Shown here in pieces: positions 46,901 through 54,682 of a DNA stretch of 64,000 nucleotides. Position 1 is the first letter of the stretch, and each line of letters starts with the position of its first letter. Location: positions 186,001-250,000 of the forward strand of contig NZ_PVNL01000057.1 in assembly GCF_002994635.1 (NCBI RefSeq). Direction: 5' to 3'. Below the pieces are notes generated by a model that was not told the origin of the DNA, did not search any database, and saw nothing but the letters and a program-made list of their open reading frames with translations. This DNA comes from Enhygromyxa salina (GTDB lineage: Bacteria > Myxococcota_A > Polyangia > Nannocystales > Nannocystaceae). The position numbers and the translations under genes are program-made.

Positions 46901-47926
46901 GATCACGAGCCGTCCGGCGAGCAGCCGCTCGCTGCCGACCCAGGCGTGGCGAGCTCGCCCGCCGATGCGGACGCTCTCTCGGTCGCGGCAGCCCCCACCA
47001 GTGACGGGCCGGTGGCCGAAGCCCAGCCGGCCGCGGCCGCGGGCTCCGAAGCGTCGGAAGACGCCGAAGACGCCGAAGACGCCGAGGGCGACAAGAAGAA
47101 GCGCAGGCGCAGGCGCCGACGCAAGAAGGCCGCGGTCGTGACGCCCGAGCTGACGTGTCCCCCACACAAGGACTTTTGGGAGCTCTGGGCCGGCAAGTTC
47201 ACGGCCGCCGACTTCGTCCGTGAAGAGGACAGCAAGGACGCCGAGACCGAGGCTGACGCCGAGGACGAGGACGAGGTCGAGGTCGCTCGGCCCGCGGCCC
47301 CGTTCGCGGCGCCCGAGGCGGAGGATTCGTTGGTCCCGCTGATCCCCGTGATCCAGGACGCGCCGGTCGACGACTCGCTGGTGCGGGTCGGGCTCAACAT
47401 CGGCCGCCGACACGGCCACAAGGCGGCCCACGTCCGCGCGCTGCTCCGGCGCCTGACCGGGCTGCACGGCAAAGCGGTCAAGGATCTGACCGTCCGCGAT
47501 GACAACAGCTTGTTCCGGATGGACGTGCGCCACTTCGAGACCGTGGTCGCGCGACTCGACGGCAGCGTGGTCGACTCGATCGAGCTGACCCTGGTCCAGA
47601 TCTCGGATCTCGACGCGGACGCGGCCCCGCTGCGCCTGCCGGATGACCAGGCTGCGACCATCGTCGCCGCGAACGCGCTCGCCGACGTGCTCGACCCGAG
47701 CGACAAGCCCAGCGACAGCCCGGGCGACGACAAGCCGAGCGACGGGGCCAGCGAGTCCGAGCTGGCCGCGGCCGCTCAGCAAGCCAAGCCTGAGCCTGAG
47801 CCTGAGCCCTCAGCCGACGAGAAGCCGTCGGAGGTGGACGAGCCTCAGCCCGAGGCGAGCCCGGCGCTCGTCACCCATGAGGGCGAGGCGATCGAGCCGA
47901 TCGCCGCTGGCCCCGAAGAAGGCTGA
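43967..47926 (+). CDS. Giant DEAD-box RNA helicase with disordered insert and DbpA-like domain
   Basis: 1319 residues, more than twice a normal DEAD-box protein. An acidic/Pro/Ser-rich N-terminus (1-110) precedes the helicase core (about 113-500): Q-motif WEELELPARLQ, SQTGSGKTGAF, PTRELAKQV, TPGRILDH, DECD in place of DEAD, SAT, VAARGID, HRTGRTGRAGR. Residues about 520-1100 are low complexity: Arg/Asp/Gly-rich, several KKRRRRRRRR-like basic clusters in acidic Glu/Asp-rich sequence. A C-terminal block around 1138-1205 (VRVGLNIGRRHGHKAAHVRA, LTGLHGKAVKDLTVRDD) matches the DbpA/CsdA RNA-binding domain pattern. Likely a ribosome-assembly or cold-response helicase. Confidence 0.92.
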   Translation: MTETTRSDQASDQAQLSSESDNPGTETATTPPGEGAVTAMDDSEAVASEPSDDAGSPASTSASSPDPEGAAVEPAEPVDPAEPVKSAEPVAPVAEAGSWPSAAAPEVEPEPAPSTWEELELPARLQSAVETLGWTAPTPVQGRTFATMVAGTDVLVQSQTGSGKTGAFCLPWLASRFEFGPAKQTGVQLIVLLPTRELAKQVCDELVRLAVDSPVDVLPVYGGTAMAPQLDALAAGVHAVVGTPGRILDHIRRRSLDLSRVRTVVLDECDEMLSMGFLEDIRAILSACPQDRQTCLFSATVPRDIERIARRNMRTPVRIELSGDEIAAAEIDHAYYPTSGTIKTRDLLDIIILEDPTVAIVFCNTREETRLVANVLQKNGYSAHALSSDLTQAAREQVMGKFRDRKLRFLVATDVAARGIDVSHVSHVINYSFPENAEVYVHRTGRTGRAGRAGQALSIVSPLEFGSFYTLTKSYKSIQFTERKLPPADDLAATRTEVKLDRISHDYSQPVSPEWLLLARRLVEDPRGERVVAYLLHEAIESNRVRTREQVDLDDAADSQSTDSRQDHGGDRDDRRSDRGRDRYRSDDSGPRGRSSGRGDDRGGRGGRGERSRDRDRDRDRGRHRSGDRDRVGGPGERERPSARDEGGHSASVDLAAEPVERRDSSSEDEPRRRRRRRSREDEVQVETPSAEQPPAAKAEAPEAPSGAAASDSGAEPPGELPKPVPSQESADADAPASESERTSESEGEAAAPASEDASEASEDDDGKPKKRRRRRRRRSQSGEDGAEDSSGEATRVAAEDRSGDGGDGVDGDDDEQGQADEQDDVTADGSPRRKRRRRRRRRGGKSDGEQAPASTQAPSEAFSARARASDGAARGEGGSRRRRRRHRGDDAPRDEVAPEPPRVSQDEIVIDIDIDELSAVRTEFGEIDELDELTLKGRRRAVLDDLTDEVEVEDLTERDAEDDGDTEQDGDDELETGDHEPSGEQPLAADPGVASSPADADALSVAAAPTSDGPVAEAQPAAAAGSEASEDAEDAEDAEGDKKKRRRRRRRKKAAVVTPELTCPPHKDFWELWAGKFTAADFVREEDSKDAETEADAEDEDEVEVARPAAPFAAPEAEDSLVPLIPVIQDAPVDDSLVRVGLNIGRRHGHKAAHVRALLRRLTGLHGKAVKDLTVRDDNSLFRMDVRHFETVVARLDGSVVDSIELTLVQISDLDADAAPLRLPDDQAATIVAANALADVLDPSDKPSDSPGDDKPSDGASESELAAAAQQAKPEPEPEPSADEKPSEVDEPQPEASPALVTHEGEAIEPIAAGPEEG

Positions 47927-48006
47927 CGTCTGCGCTCGCGGTCGGGCCCCGCGCTGTGGGGCTCGATCTCGGCGCTCGCGTTGGCGCACAATTGCCGGGC
48001 GGAGCC

Positions 48007-48978
48007 ATGCGAGAGTTCGACAGCTATCCGACGCCCGAGGCGCGCGAGCGCGAGCTCGCCGATCTCGTGGCCAAAGCCAGCGCGACGATCCCCGGCACCG
48101 AGCTGATCGAGTACGGGCGCAGCGTCGAGCACCGCCCACTCCACGTCGTCCGGGTCCCCTCCCCGGCTGCTGGCGCAGTCCCAAGGGTGCTGGTCTGCGC
48201 CAACACCCACGGGCCCGAGTTCATCGGCAATCGGGTCTGCGTGGGCATGCTCGCCAAGCTCATCGAGGATCCGCCGCCGCCGCTTCGCCGTCTGCACGAG
48301 CGCGCCGAGCTGTGGCTCGCGCCGTGCCTCAACCCCGACGGATACGCCCGGACCCACGCGCTCGACGGCGTCGGCTCACTCGCGCGGCTACGCCACAACC
48401 ATCGCGGCGTGGACCTCAACCGCAACTGGCCGCTGCCGGCTGGCGCCCGACGTCTGCCGCTGCCGGGCGCCGGGAGCTCGACCCCCGGCGACGCGACCTA
48501 CCGGGGCCCCGCGCCCCTGAGCGAGCCCGAGACCGCGGCCCTCGATCAGCTGCTCACCAGCCAAAAATTTCACGCGAGCGCCAACCTGCACAGCTTCATG
48601 GGCACCTTGTTTCCCCCGCGGGTCCGGACCCGCGCCGACTCGCTGGCCTACGCGCGCCTGTGCGAGGCCCTGCGCCAGGCCCAGCCCCACACCCGCTACC
48701 TGCGGATCGCCAGCCGCGTGTTCGACACCTTCACGGGCGAGCAAGAGGACCACCAGCACCACACCCACGGGTGCTGGTCGGTCTGCGTGGAGTGCTTCTC
48801 GTTCCGCGCCAGCTTGGCCCAGAGCTTTGCGAGGCGGGTGCCGCTGTTCTGGCGGTTCAACCCCCGCGATCCACGACCGTGGGTCGACAACGACGTCCCG
48901 GCGGTCGCGGCGTTCTTGCTCGCCGCCCTCGATCTGCCGCCGCCGGTCAGCCCCCGCGCGAGCCGAACGGATCCTTGA
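48007..48978 (+). CDS. M14 zinc carboxypeptidase family protein
   Basis: 323 residues from ATG 48007 (a GTG at 47956 would add 17). Zn ligands: His and Glu of CANTHGPEFIG (HxxE) and His in ASANLHSFMG; substrate site RGVDLNRNW (Asn-Arg); catalytic Glu likely in CVECFSF. No signal peptide, so probably cytoplasmic, as in the LdcB/Mpl-like or AGBL-like M14 groups that trim peptidoglycan peptides or polyglutamate. Substrate unresolved. Its last 32 bases overlap the 3' end of the opposing kinase gene. Confidence 0.85.
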   Translation: MREFDSYPTPEARERELADLVAKASATIPGTELIEYGRSVEHRPLHVVRVPSPAAGAVPRVLVCANTHGPEFIGNRVCVGMLAKLIEDPPPPLRRLHERAELWLAPCLNPDGYARTHALDGVGSLARLRHNHRGVDLNRNWPLPAGARRLPLPGAGSSTPGDATYRGPAPLSEPETAALDQLLTSQKFHASANLHSFMGTLFPPRVRTRADSLAYARLCEALRQAQPHTRYLRIASRVFDTFTGEQEDHQHHTHGCWSVCVECFSFRASLAQSFARRVPLFWRFNPRDPRPWVDNDVPAVAAFLLAALDLPPPVSPRASRTDP

Positions 48979-50857
48979 GATCCGGGGACACCCGCCGCGG
49001 TGGCTTCTTGGTCTTGGCGTCTTCTTTGGGCGTAGGCGTGGGATCCGGGGCGGGATCGGCCTTCTTCTTGGACGAGACGTTCTTCTTGGGCGCGGCCTTT
49101 TGGATCGGCTCGAGCACGTACTCGAACTTCTTGTCGGAGTCCGGGACGATCTCGATCGTCAGTGGCTCGAAGCCGGCGGCCCGGAGCGTTAGTGAGAGCC
49201 GCTCGGTCGATTTCTCGACGCCCACGCCCTCGGGCGTGTTGGTCTTGCCGTAGCTGCCGTTGTCGCGCGGATCGAGGATCGAGGCGATCACCGGGTTGCC
49301 GTCCGCGTCGCTGGTCATGATGTGGTACGTGACCGTCTCGGTCCCGACCGCGATCTCCTTGACCTTCTCCGGCTCCTCGACCACGGGCTGCGGCTCGGGA
49401 GCGGGGACGGCCTTCTCTTCCGGAGCCTTGGCCACGGCGACGGGATCGGTGGCGGGGTCGGCTGGCTTGTCGCCATTGAGCCCACCAAAGCCGATGAACG
49501 CACCGACGCCAGCAGCGACGAGCGCGAGCCCGCCGACCAGCCCGAAGATCAGGCCCTTCTTGGACCCCCCTTGCTCCTCCTCGGTCGCCGACATCGGCGG
49601 GACCGTGCCGGGGAGCATGGCCGCGCGGCTGCCAGTGAACGCCATCTCGCCGGTCGAGGGCCGGGCGATGTTCTCGTTAACGAACGCGACCGCGGCCGCG
49701 CCCGTTCCGACCGCCTCGAGCGCGGCGGCCATCTCTCGCATGTCGGCGAACCGCAGCTCGCGGTCTTTTTGCATGGCCTTGAGGATGATCGCCTCGACCT
49801 CGGCCGGAATGTCGGCGTCGGGGACCACGGCCGACGGGGCCTCGGGGACCTCGAACATGTGCTTGGTCAGGATCCCCATGAAGGTGTCCGCGGTGAACGG
49901 AACCCGACCCGTGAGCAGCTCGTAGAGGATCACGCCGAGGGCGTAGATGTCGACGCGGTGATCCGGCTTGGCCCCCTGCGCCTGCTCGGGCGACATGTAC
50001 TCGGGGGTGCCAAAGATCATGCCCGTGCGCGTGAGGCCCTTGCCCTCACCCTCCTCTTCGGAAGTGACCTTGGCGATGCCGAAGTCGAGGACCTTGATGA
50101 AGTCCTCGTTCTTGCCCCGCGCGATCCGGTAGCAGTTCTCCGGCTTCATGTCGCGGTGGATGATGCCCGCGTCGTGAGCAGCCGCGAGCGCGCGACAGAC
50201 CTGCAGCATGATGTGCTTGACCCGCGGCCACGGCAGCCGCCCGTGGGTCTTGACGGTGTCGGACAGGTCCTCCCCGTTGAGGAACTCCATGATGAAGAAC
50301 ACGGAGCCGTCAGGCGTGTCGCCGAAGTCGGTGATCTCGACGACGTTCTCTTGGCTGATCATCGAGGCCGCGCGGGCCTCCTGCAGGAACCGCTCGCGCA
50401 GGTCGTCTTTGTGGGCGAACTCGTGGCTGAGGACCTTGACGGCGAACTTCTTGCCGATCTGGGCGTGTTCGCCCAGGTAGACGGTGCCCATGCCACCTTC
50501 GCCGAGCTTCTTGATGACCCGGTAGCGACCCAAGAGCACCACGCCGATCAGGTCATGGACGCTCTGGCTCTGCGAGGGTGTGGGCGCGACGGCCTCGGGC
50601 ACGGCCGGGCTCGCGTTCATGGAGATCATCGTGCCGCCGCTGCCGAGGTCCTCGGTCGCCTGCGGTGCCGCGATTGGGGGCGGGGCCGCTGACAAGACCG
50701 TGGACTTGGGCATGGGCGGAGGTGCGCCCGCGACCATCGTGCCCTTTCCACCGGCACCACCACGCGGAGGCGGAGCGGGTGGCTTGCTGGCGCTGGCGAT
50801 CATCGTGCCCCCGCCTGCGGGTACATTTAGGTCGGGGTTCGCTTTGGGTTCAGCCAT
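48947..50857 (-). CDS. Transmembrane Ser/Thr protein kinase with Thr-Met repeat tail
   Basis: 636 residues from ATG. A Pro/Ala-rich N-terminal tail carries three copies of a Gly-x-Gly-Thr-Met-Ile/Val motif (GGGTMIAS, GKGTMVAG, SGGTMISM), possible phosphothreonine sites for FHA domains. Kinase domain about 108-370: LGEGGMGTVYLGE, Lys141 in FAVKVL, IIHRDMKPENC, LDFGIAKV, GTPEYMSPE. One membrane helix (LIFGLVGGLALVAAGVGAF) near 445-470, then a Pro/Glu/Lys-rich linker and a small beta domain ending KKPPRRVSPDLKDPFGSRGG. It follows the next kinase gene by 27 bases, forming a two-kinase operon. Confidence 0.93.
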   Translation of the reverse strand: MAEPKANPDLNVPAGGGTMIASASKPPAPPPRGGAGGKGTMVAGAPPPMPKSTVLSAAPPPIAAPQATEDLGSGGTMISMNASPAVPEAVAPTPSQSQSVHDLIGVVLLGRYRVIKKLGEGGMGTVYLGEHAQIGKKFAVKVLSHEFAHKDDLRERFLQEARAASMISQENVVEITDFGDTPDGSVFFIMEFLNGEDLSDTVKTHGRLPWPRVKHIMLQVCRALAAAHDAGIIHRDMKPENCYRIARGKNEDFIKVLDFGIAKVTSEEEGEGKGLTRTGMIFGTPEYMSPEQAQGAKPDHRVDIYALGVILYELLTGRVPFTADTFMGILTKHMFEVPEAPSAVVPDADIPAEVEAIILKAMQKDRELRFADMREMAAALEAVGTGAAAVAFVNENIARPSTGEMAFTGSRAAMLPGTVPPMSATEEEQGGSKKGLIFGLVGGLALVAAGVGAFIGFGGLNGDKPADPATDPVAVAKAPEEKAVPAPEPQPVVEEPEKVKEIAVGTETVTYHIMTSDADGNPVIASILDPRDNGSYGKTNTPEGVGVEKSTERLSLTLRAAGFEPLTIEIVPDSDKKFEYVLEPIQKAAPKKNVSSKKKADPAPDPTPTPKEDAKTKKPPRRVSPDLKDPFGSRGG

Positions 50858-50884
50858 GAGTCGCTCGTCAGTTCAGAGGCCGGC

Positions 50885-52981
50885 TCAGCCTACCGTATTT
50901 TCGTCAGGCCGGCTGTTGGGCACATTGAGTTTCGTGGGCATCGCGGGGTCTCGCAACACGGCTCCACCCCCGGTCATCCTGGAGTGTGCCGCCACGCATT
51001 GCGGCTGCTCAATCCCGCGCGTGCGGCCTTCGACCGCGGCGTTTGTGGGGGTATTCGCCCGATCGGGACCCACGCGACCGGCGCGAGCGGCCACCCGCCC
51101 ATCTTCGTGAACGCGCTCGCCGAGCACGGATGGTCCCGATTCGATGGATCCCGTCGCGCCCGAGGCTCGGGCGTCTCGTCGCTGCAGCCAACGCATGAAC
51201 CCGATTGTGACCAGCGCGGCGAAGATCGCCGCGCCCAGGGCGACCAAGATCAGCGGCGCGTGACGACCACGGATCCCCCCGCGCGGGGGCTTGCCGAGCG
51301 GCCGCGTGGACTCGGGTGTGGGGGTGCGAGAGACCAGCGGGGTGCCGGCTGGAGGCGGCGGCCGAACTTTGGACGGGACCCCGTCCCGAATGATGATGCT
51401 GGGCCGCTTGCGGGGATCTTTCGGCTCCGGGGCCTCGAGCTTGCCCGGCTTGGCGGAGAAGCTTCCGGTCGCGGGTCCGTCGAGCTCGGTGTCGTGGGCG
51501 CGCGCGACCGAGCCCGAGCCGATCATGATCGTCGCCCGCCGAACGATGTCCTGCTCGGCGACGACGGGTGGGGGCGCGTGTGGTTGGGCCCAGCCGGCCT
51601 GCACGGCGTGGCCGCGCGCGTCGGAGGCTGGCTCGAGATCGTTGGTCGCCGCGGCCTGGATCAGCTGCGCCGCCTCGAGCGCAGAGCTCGGACGCTCGTC
51701 CCGATTCTTCGCCAGCAGCTTGGCGACGGCCGCCTCCAGGCTCGGGTACGCAGCCAGGCGTGGGTCGACTTCGCGCAGCCGTGGCGCGAGCTCGAACACC
51801 TGCTTGCTCATGGTCCCCGTCGGCGAGTCCGCGCTCAGCGGGACCCGCCCGGTGAGCGCCTCGAACAGCACGATCCCCAGCGCGTAGAGATCCGATCGGG
51901 CGTCGAGCTCGTCGCCTCGGGCCTGCTCGGGCGACATGTACTCGGGCGTGCCGACGATCGCGCCGACGGCCGTTAGGCGGACCTTTCGGCGGAGGATCTG
52001 CGCGATACCGAAGTCGAGCAGCTTGACCTGCTCGGCCGCCGCGTCGCTGGCCGAGACCAAGAACACATTATCGGGCTTGAGATCGCGATGGATGACCCCC
52101 GCCCGATGTGCGGCCGCCAATCCCCGGGCCATGTCACACGCGATCCCGACCGCGCGGGCCGGATCGATCGGACCGGTCTGGGCGAGCTCGCGGGCCAAGC
52201 TGCGGCCAGCGAGGAACTCCATCACGCAGTACGGGCTGCCGCCCGGCGTGGTCCCGTAGTCGAGGATGTCGACGACGTTGGTGTGCTTGACGCTCGAGGC
52301 GATCCGAGCCTCCTGCTCGAACCGCTTGGCGACCTCCGGCTTTTGCGAGTAGCGGCGCCGCAACACCTTGATCGCCAGATCGCGACCGATCAGCAGGTGC
52401 ACGGCCTTGTAGACCAGGCCCATGCCGCCCGCGCCGATCTGGTGCTCGACCCGATAGCGATCGCCAAGCACGACCCCGAGCAGCCTCTCTTCCTCGCCGG
52501 CGTCCAAGCTCGAGTCGAAGCTCGATGGCAGCCGCCAACCCTCGGTCGCGACGGCGGCAGAGCCGTCTTGCGGGGCGTGCCAGCCGGGGTTGCTGGCTTG
52601 CGGGCCGATCTTCGCGACGCCGCTCGATGACGGCTCACGCGGTGGCACCGCGGCGAGCGTGCCGACCGCCCCCATGCCTGCGCCCATGCCCGAACCCGAG
52701 CTCGCGCCGACCCGCAGCGGCCCCGAGCCGACCCGGATCGGACCCGAGCCCGCGCGCAGCGGACCCGAGCCGACCCGCAGCGGACCCGAGCCGACTCGCT
52801 CCGACGCTGGCTGCACTCGATCGACCTCTGCATCGGACTCGGGCGGAACCCAACGGAGCACCGAGCCGGACGCGGACGCGCCGACGCTAGGACTCGTGAG
52901 CTCGCCGAGCGGTGAGCCGTCCATCGGACAGAAGCTAGGCTCACCCTCGTAGCGAGCCCCGCAATGCGGGCAGACTCGCAT
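50885..52981 (-). CDS. Ser/Thr protein kinase with N-terminal zinc ribbon
   Basis: 698 residues from ATG. It begins with a zinc-ribbon CPHCGARYEGEPSFCPMDG (Cys-x2-Cys...Cys), then five to six repeats of a Gly-Ser-Gly-Pro-(Leu/Ile)-Arg-Val/Ala unit (about 65-100). Kinase domain about 185-445: IGAGGMGLVYKA, Lys in AIKVL, VIHRDLKPDN, LLDFGIAQI, GTPEYMSPE. A further 150-residue Ser/Pro-rich segment includes RATIMIGSGS, followed by one membrane helix near 605-630 (HAPLILVALGAAIFAALVTI) and a short external tail. Zinc-ribbon kinases are frequent in myxobacteria. First gene of the two-kinase operon, divergent from hutH. Confidence 0.93.
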   Translation of the reverse strand: MRVCPHCGARYEGEPSFCPMDGSPLGELTSPSVGASASGSVLRWVPPESDAEVDRVQPASERVGSGPLRVGSGPLRAGSGPIRVGSGPLRVGASSGSGMGAGMGAVGTLAAVPPREPSSSGVAKIGPQASNPGWHAPQDGSAAVATEGWRLPSSFDSSLDAGEEERLLGVVLGDRYRVEHQIGAGGMGLVYKAVHLLIGRDLAIKVLRRRYSQKPEVAKRFEQEARIASSVKHTNVVDILDYGTTPGGSPYCVMEFLAGRSLARELAQTGPIDPARAVGIACDMARGLAAAHRAGVIHRDLKPDNVFLVSASDAAAEQVKLLDFGIAQILRRKVRLTAVGAIVGTPEYMSPEQARGDELDARSDLYALGIVLFEALTGRVPLSADSPTGTMSKQVFELAPRLREVDPRLAAYPSLEAAVAKLLAKNRDERPSSALEAAQLIQAAATNDLEPASDARGHAVQAGWAQPHAPPPVVAEQDIVRRATIMIGSGSVARAHDTELDGPATGSFSAKPGKLEAPEPKDPRKRPSIIIRDGVPSKVRPPPPAGTPLVSRTPTPESTRPLGKPPRGGIRGRHAPLILVALGAAIFAALVTIGFMRWLQRRDARASGATGSIESGPSVLGERVHEDGRVAARAGRVGPDRANTPTNAAVEGRTRGIEQPQCVAAHSRMTGGGAVLRDPAMPTKLNVPNSRPDENTVG

Positions 52982-52983
52982 TC

Positions 52984-53000
52984 ACGTCTAGCGTAGACGT
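52984..53000. promoter_or_regulatory. 17-bp palindrome between kinase and hutH genes
   Basis: ACGTCTA-GCG-TAGACGT, a perfect 7-bp inverted repeat with a 3-base centre, three bases upstream of the kinase ATG and 153 bases before hutH. A plausible operator for a dimeric regulator of either gene. Confidence 0.4.
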
Positions 53001-53152
53001 CTGGATTGGGGCGGTCAACGCGGACTGTGGCCCAGATCGCGGTTTGGTTGGGGCCGCGCCGACCCCGAGCGCGTGAGCTCACCGAGGCCGCGCCCAGGTC
53101 GGAAACCGGTAGGAAACGACCCAGCTCCCGAGCGGCCATGATATCGCACCTC

Positions 53153-54682
53153 ATGCCCGTAAAAGCGGTGATCGTCGGACGCCAGATCGACATCGAAGAA
53201 GTCCACCGCGTCGCCCGACGTGGCGCGGACGCGACCCTTCACGAGGCCGCCGAGTCCAACCTGCTGCGCACGCGTGCCCTGCTCGAACGCGCACTCGCCG
53301 ACGGTGCGACTGTCTATGGGGTCAACACGGGGTTCGGCGCGCTGTCGGGGGTCAAGGTCCCCACGGCGCGGCTGCAGGACCTGCAACGCAACCTCCTGCG
53401 CAGCCACGCGGTTGGGGTCGGTGAGCCGCTGGGGGCCGACGTGGTCCGAGCGCTGCTGATGTTGCGGGCCCACACCCTGGCGCTGGGTGCTTCGGGCGTG
53501 CGCCCCCTGGTGCCTCAGCGCCTGCTCGAGCTGCTGCGAGCCGGCGTGGTCCCGGTCGTCCCGTGCCAGGGGAGCGTCGGCGCCAGCGGTGACCTCGCGC
53601 CGCTCGCCCACCTCGCGCTGCCGCTGATCGGCGAGGGCGAGGCCTGGCTCGACGGCCAGCGCATGTCGGGCGCCGACGCGCTGCGCGAGCGAGGGATCGA
53701 CCCGCTCGATCTCGCCGCCAAAGAGGGACTCTCGCTCATCAACGGCACCCAGGTCACGACCGCGATCACGGCGCTGGCGCTGGCGGATGCCCGCGAGTTG
53801 GTCGAGGCCGCCGACATCATCGGGGCCTCGAGCCTCGACGCGCTGCTCGGCACCACCGCGTGCCTGGACGCCCGCATTCACGCAGGCAAGCCGCACCCCG
53901 GCCAGATCCACAGCGCCGAGCTGATCGCGAAGCTGCTCGCCGGCTCGCCGCTCAACCAGTCCCACGCCGACTGTGGCCGGGTTCAGGACGCCTACTCGAT
54001 GCGCTGCATGCCGCAGGTGCACGGGTCGGTCCGCGCGGCGATCGACTACGCGGCCGCGGCCGTCAACATCGAGCTCAACAGCTTCACCGACAACCCGCTG
54101 GTGCTGCTGCGCGATCCCAACGATCACGCGGCTGGGTTCGACGTGCTCAGCGGCGGCAATTTCCACGCGTGCAGCGTGGCGCTGCCAGCCGACCACATGA
54201 CCGCCGCGCTGACGACCCTCGCGACGATCAGCGAGCGGCGCACGGATCGGCTGTGCACGGCCGCCCACTCCCGCGGACTCCCGGCGTTCTTGACCAACGA
54301 CCCCGGGGTCGAGAGCGGGTTCATGATGGCCCAGGTCACCGCCGCCGCGCTGGCCAGCGAGTGCAAGTCGATGTCGTTCCCGGCCAGCACCGACTCGATC
54401 CCGACCTCGGCCGGCAAGGAGGACCACGTCAGCATGGGGCCGATCGCCGCCCGCAAGCTCGCGGCTGTGGTTCGCAACCTCGCGCACGTCCTCGCAATCG
54501 AGGCCGCCGCCGCGGCGCGGGCCATGGATCTGCGCGACCACCCGAGCAGCCCGGCCCTGGTGCGGGTTCACGCGGTGATCCGCGAGCACGTGGCCCCGTT
54601 CACGGGTGATCGGAGCATGACCGCCGAGCTCGAGTCGCTCGCGCAGGCGATCCTCGACGGCGCGCTGCGTCAGGCGCTGTGA
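53153..54682 (+). CDS. hutH: Histidine ammonia-lyase
   Basis: 509 residues from ATG 53153 (ATG 53138 is also possible), matching HutH size. Deaminates histidine to urocanate using the MIO prosthetic group, formed from Ala144-Ser145-Gly146 in GSVGASGDLAPLAHL. Other signatures: YGVNTGFGALSG with the catalytic Tyr, INGTQVTTA, QDAYSMRCMPQVHG, NSFTDNPLV, GGNFHA and KEDHVSMG, the last favouring HutH over phenylalanine/tyrosine lyases. No hutU, hutI or hutC is nearby. Its TGA abuts the opposing gene's stop with no gap. Confidence 0.93.
   Translation: MPVKAVIVGRQIDIEEVHRVARRGADATLHEAAESNLLRTRALLERALADGATVYGVNTGFGALSGVKVPTARLQDLQRNLLRSHAVGVGEPLGADVVRALLMLRAHTLALGASGVRPLVPQRLLELLRAGVVPVVPCQGSVGASGDLAPLAHLALPLIGEGEAWLDGQRMSGADALRERGIDPLDLAAKEGLSLINGTQVTTAITALALADARELVEAADIIGASSLDALLGTTACLDARIHAGKPHPGQIHSAELIAKLLAGSPLNQSHADCGRVQDAYSMRCMPQVHGSVRAAIDYAAAAVNIELNSFTDNPLVLLRDPNDHAAGFDVLSGGNFHACSVALPADHMTAALTTLATISERRTDRLCTAAHSRGLPAFLTNDPGVESGFMMAQVTAAALASECKSMSFPASTDSIPTSAGKEDHVSMGPIAARKLAAVVRNLAHVLAIEAAAAARAMDLRDHPSSPALVRVHAVIREHVAPFTGDRSMTAELESLAQAILDGALRQAL

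Noticed and set aside
53153..54682. Phenylalanine or tyrosine ammonia-lyase, or an aminomutase of a natural-product cluster
   Set aside because: The MIO motif is shared, but the length and the KEDHVSMG region favour HutH, and no biosynthetic cluster surrounds it.
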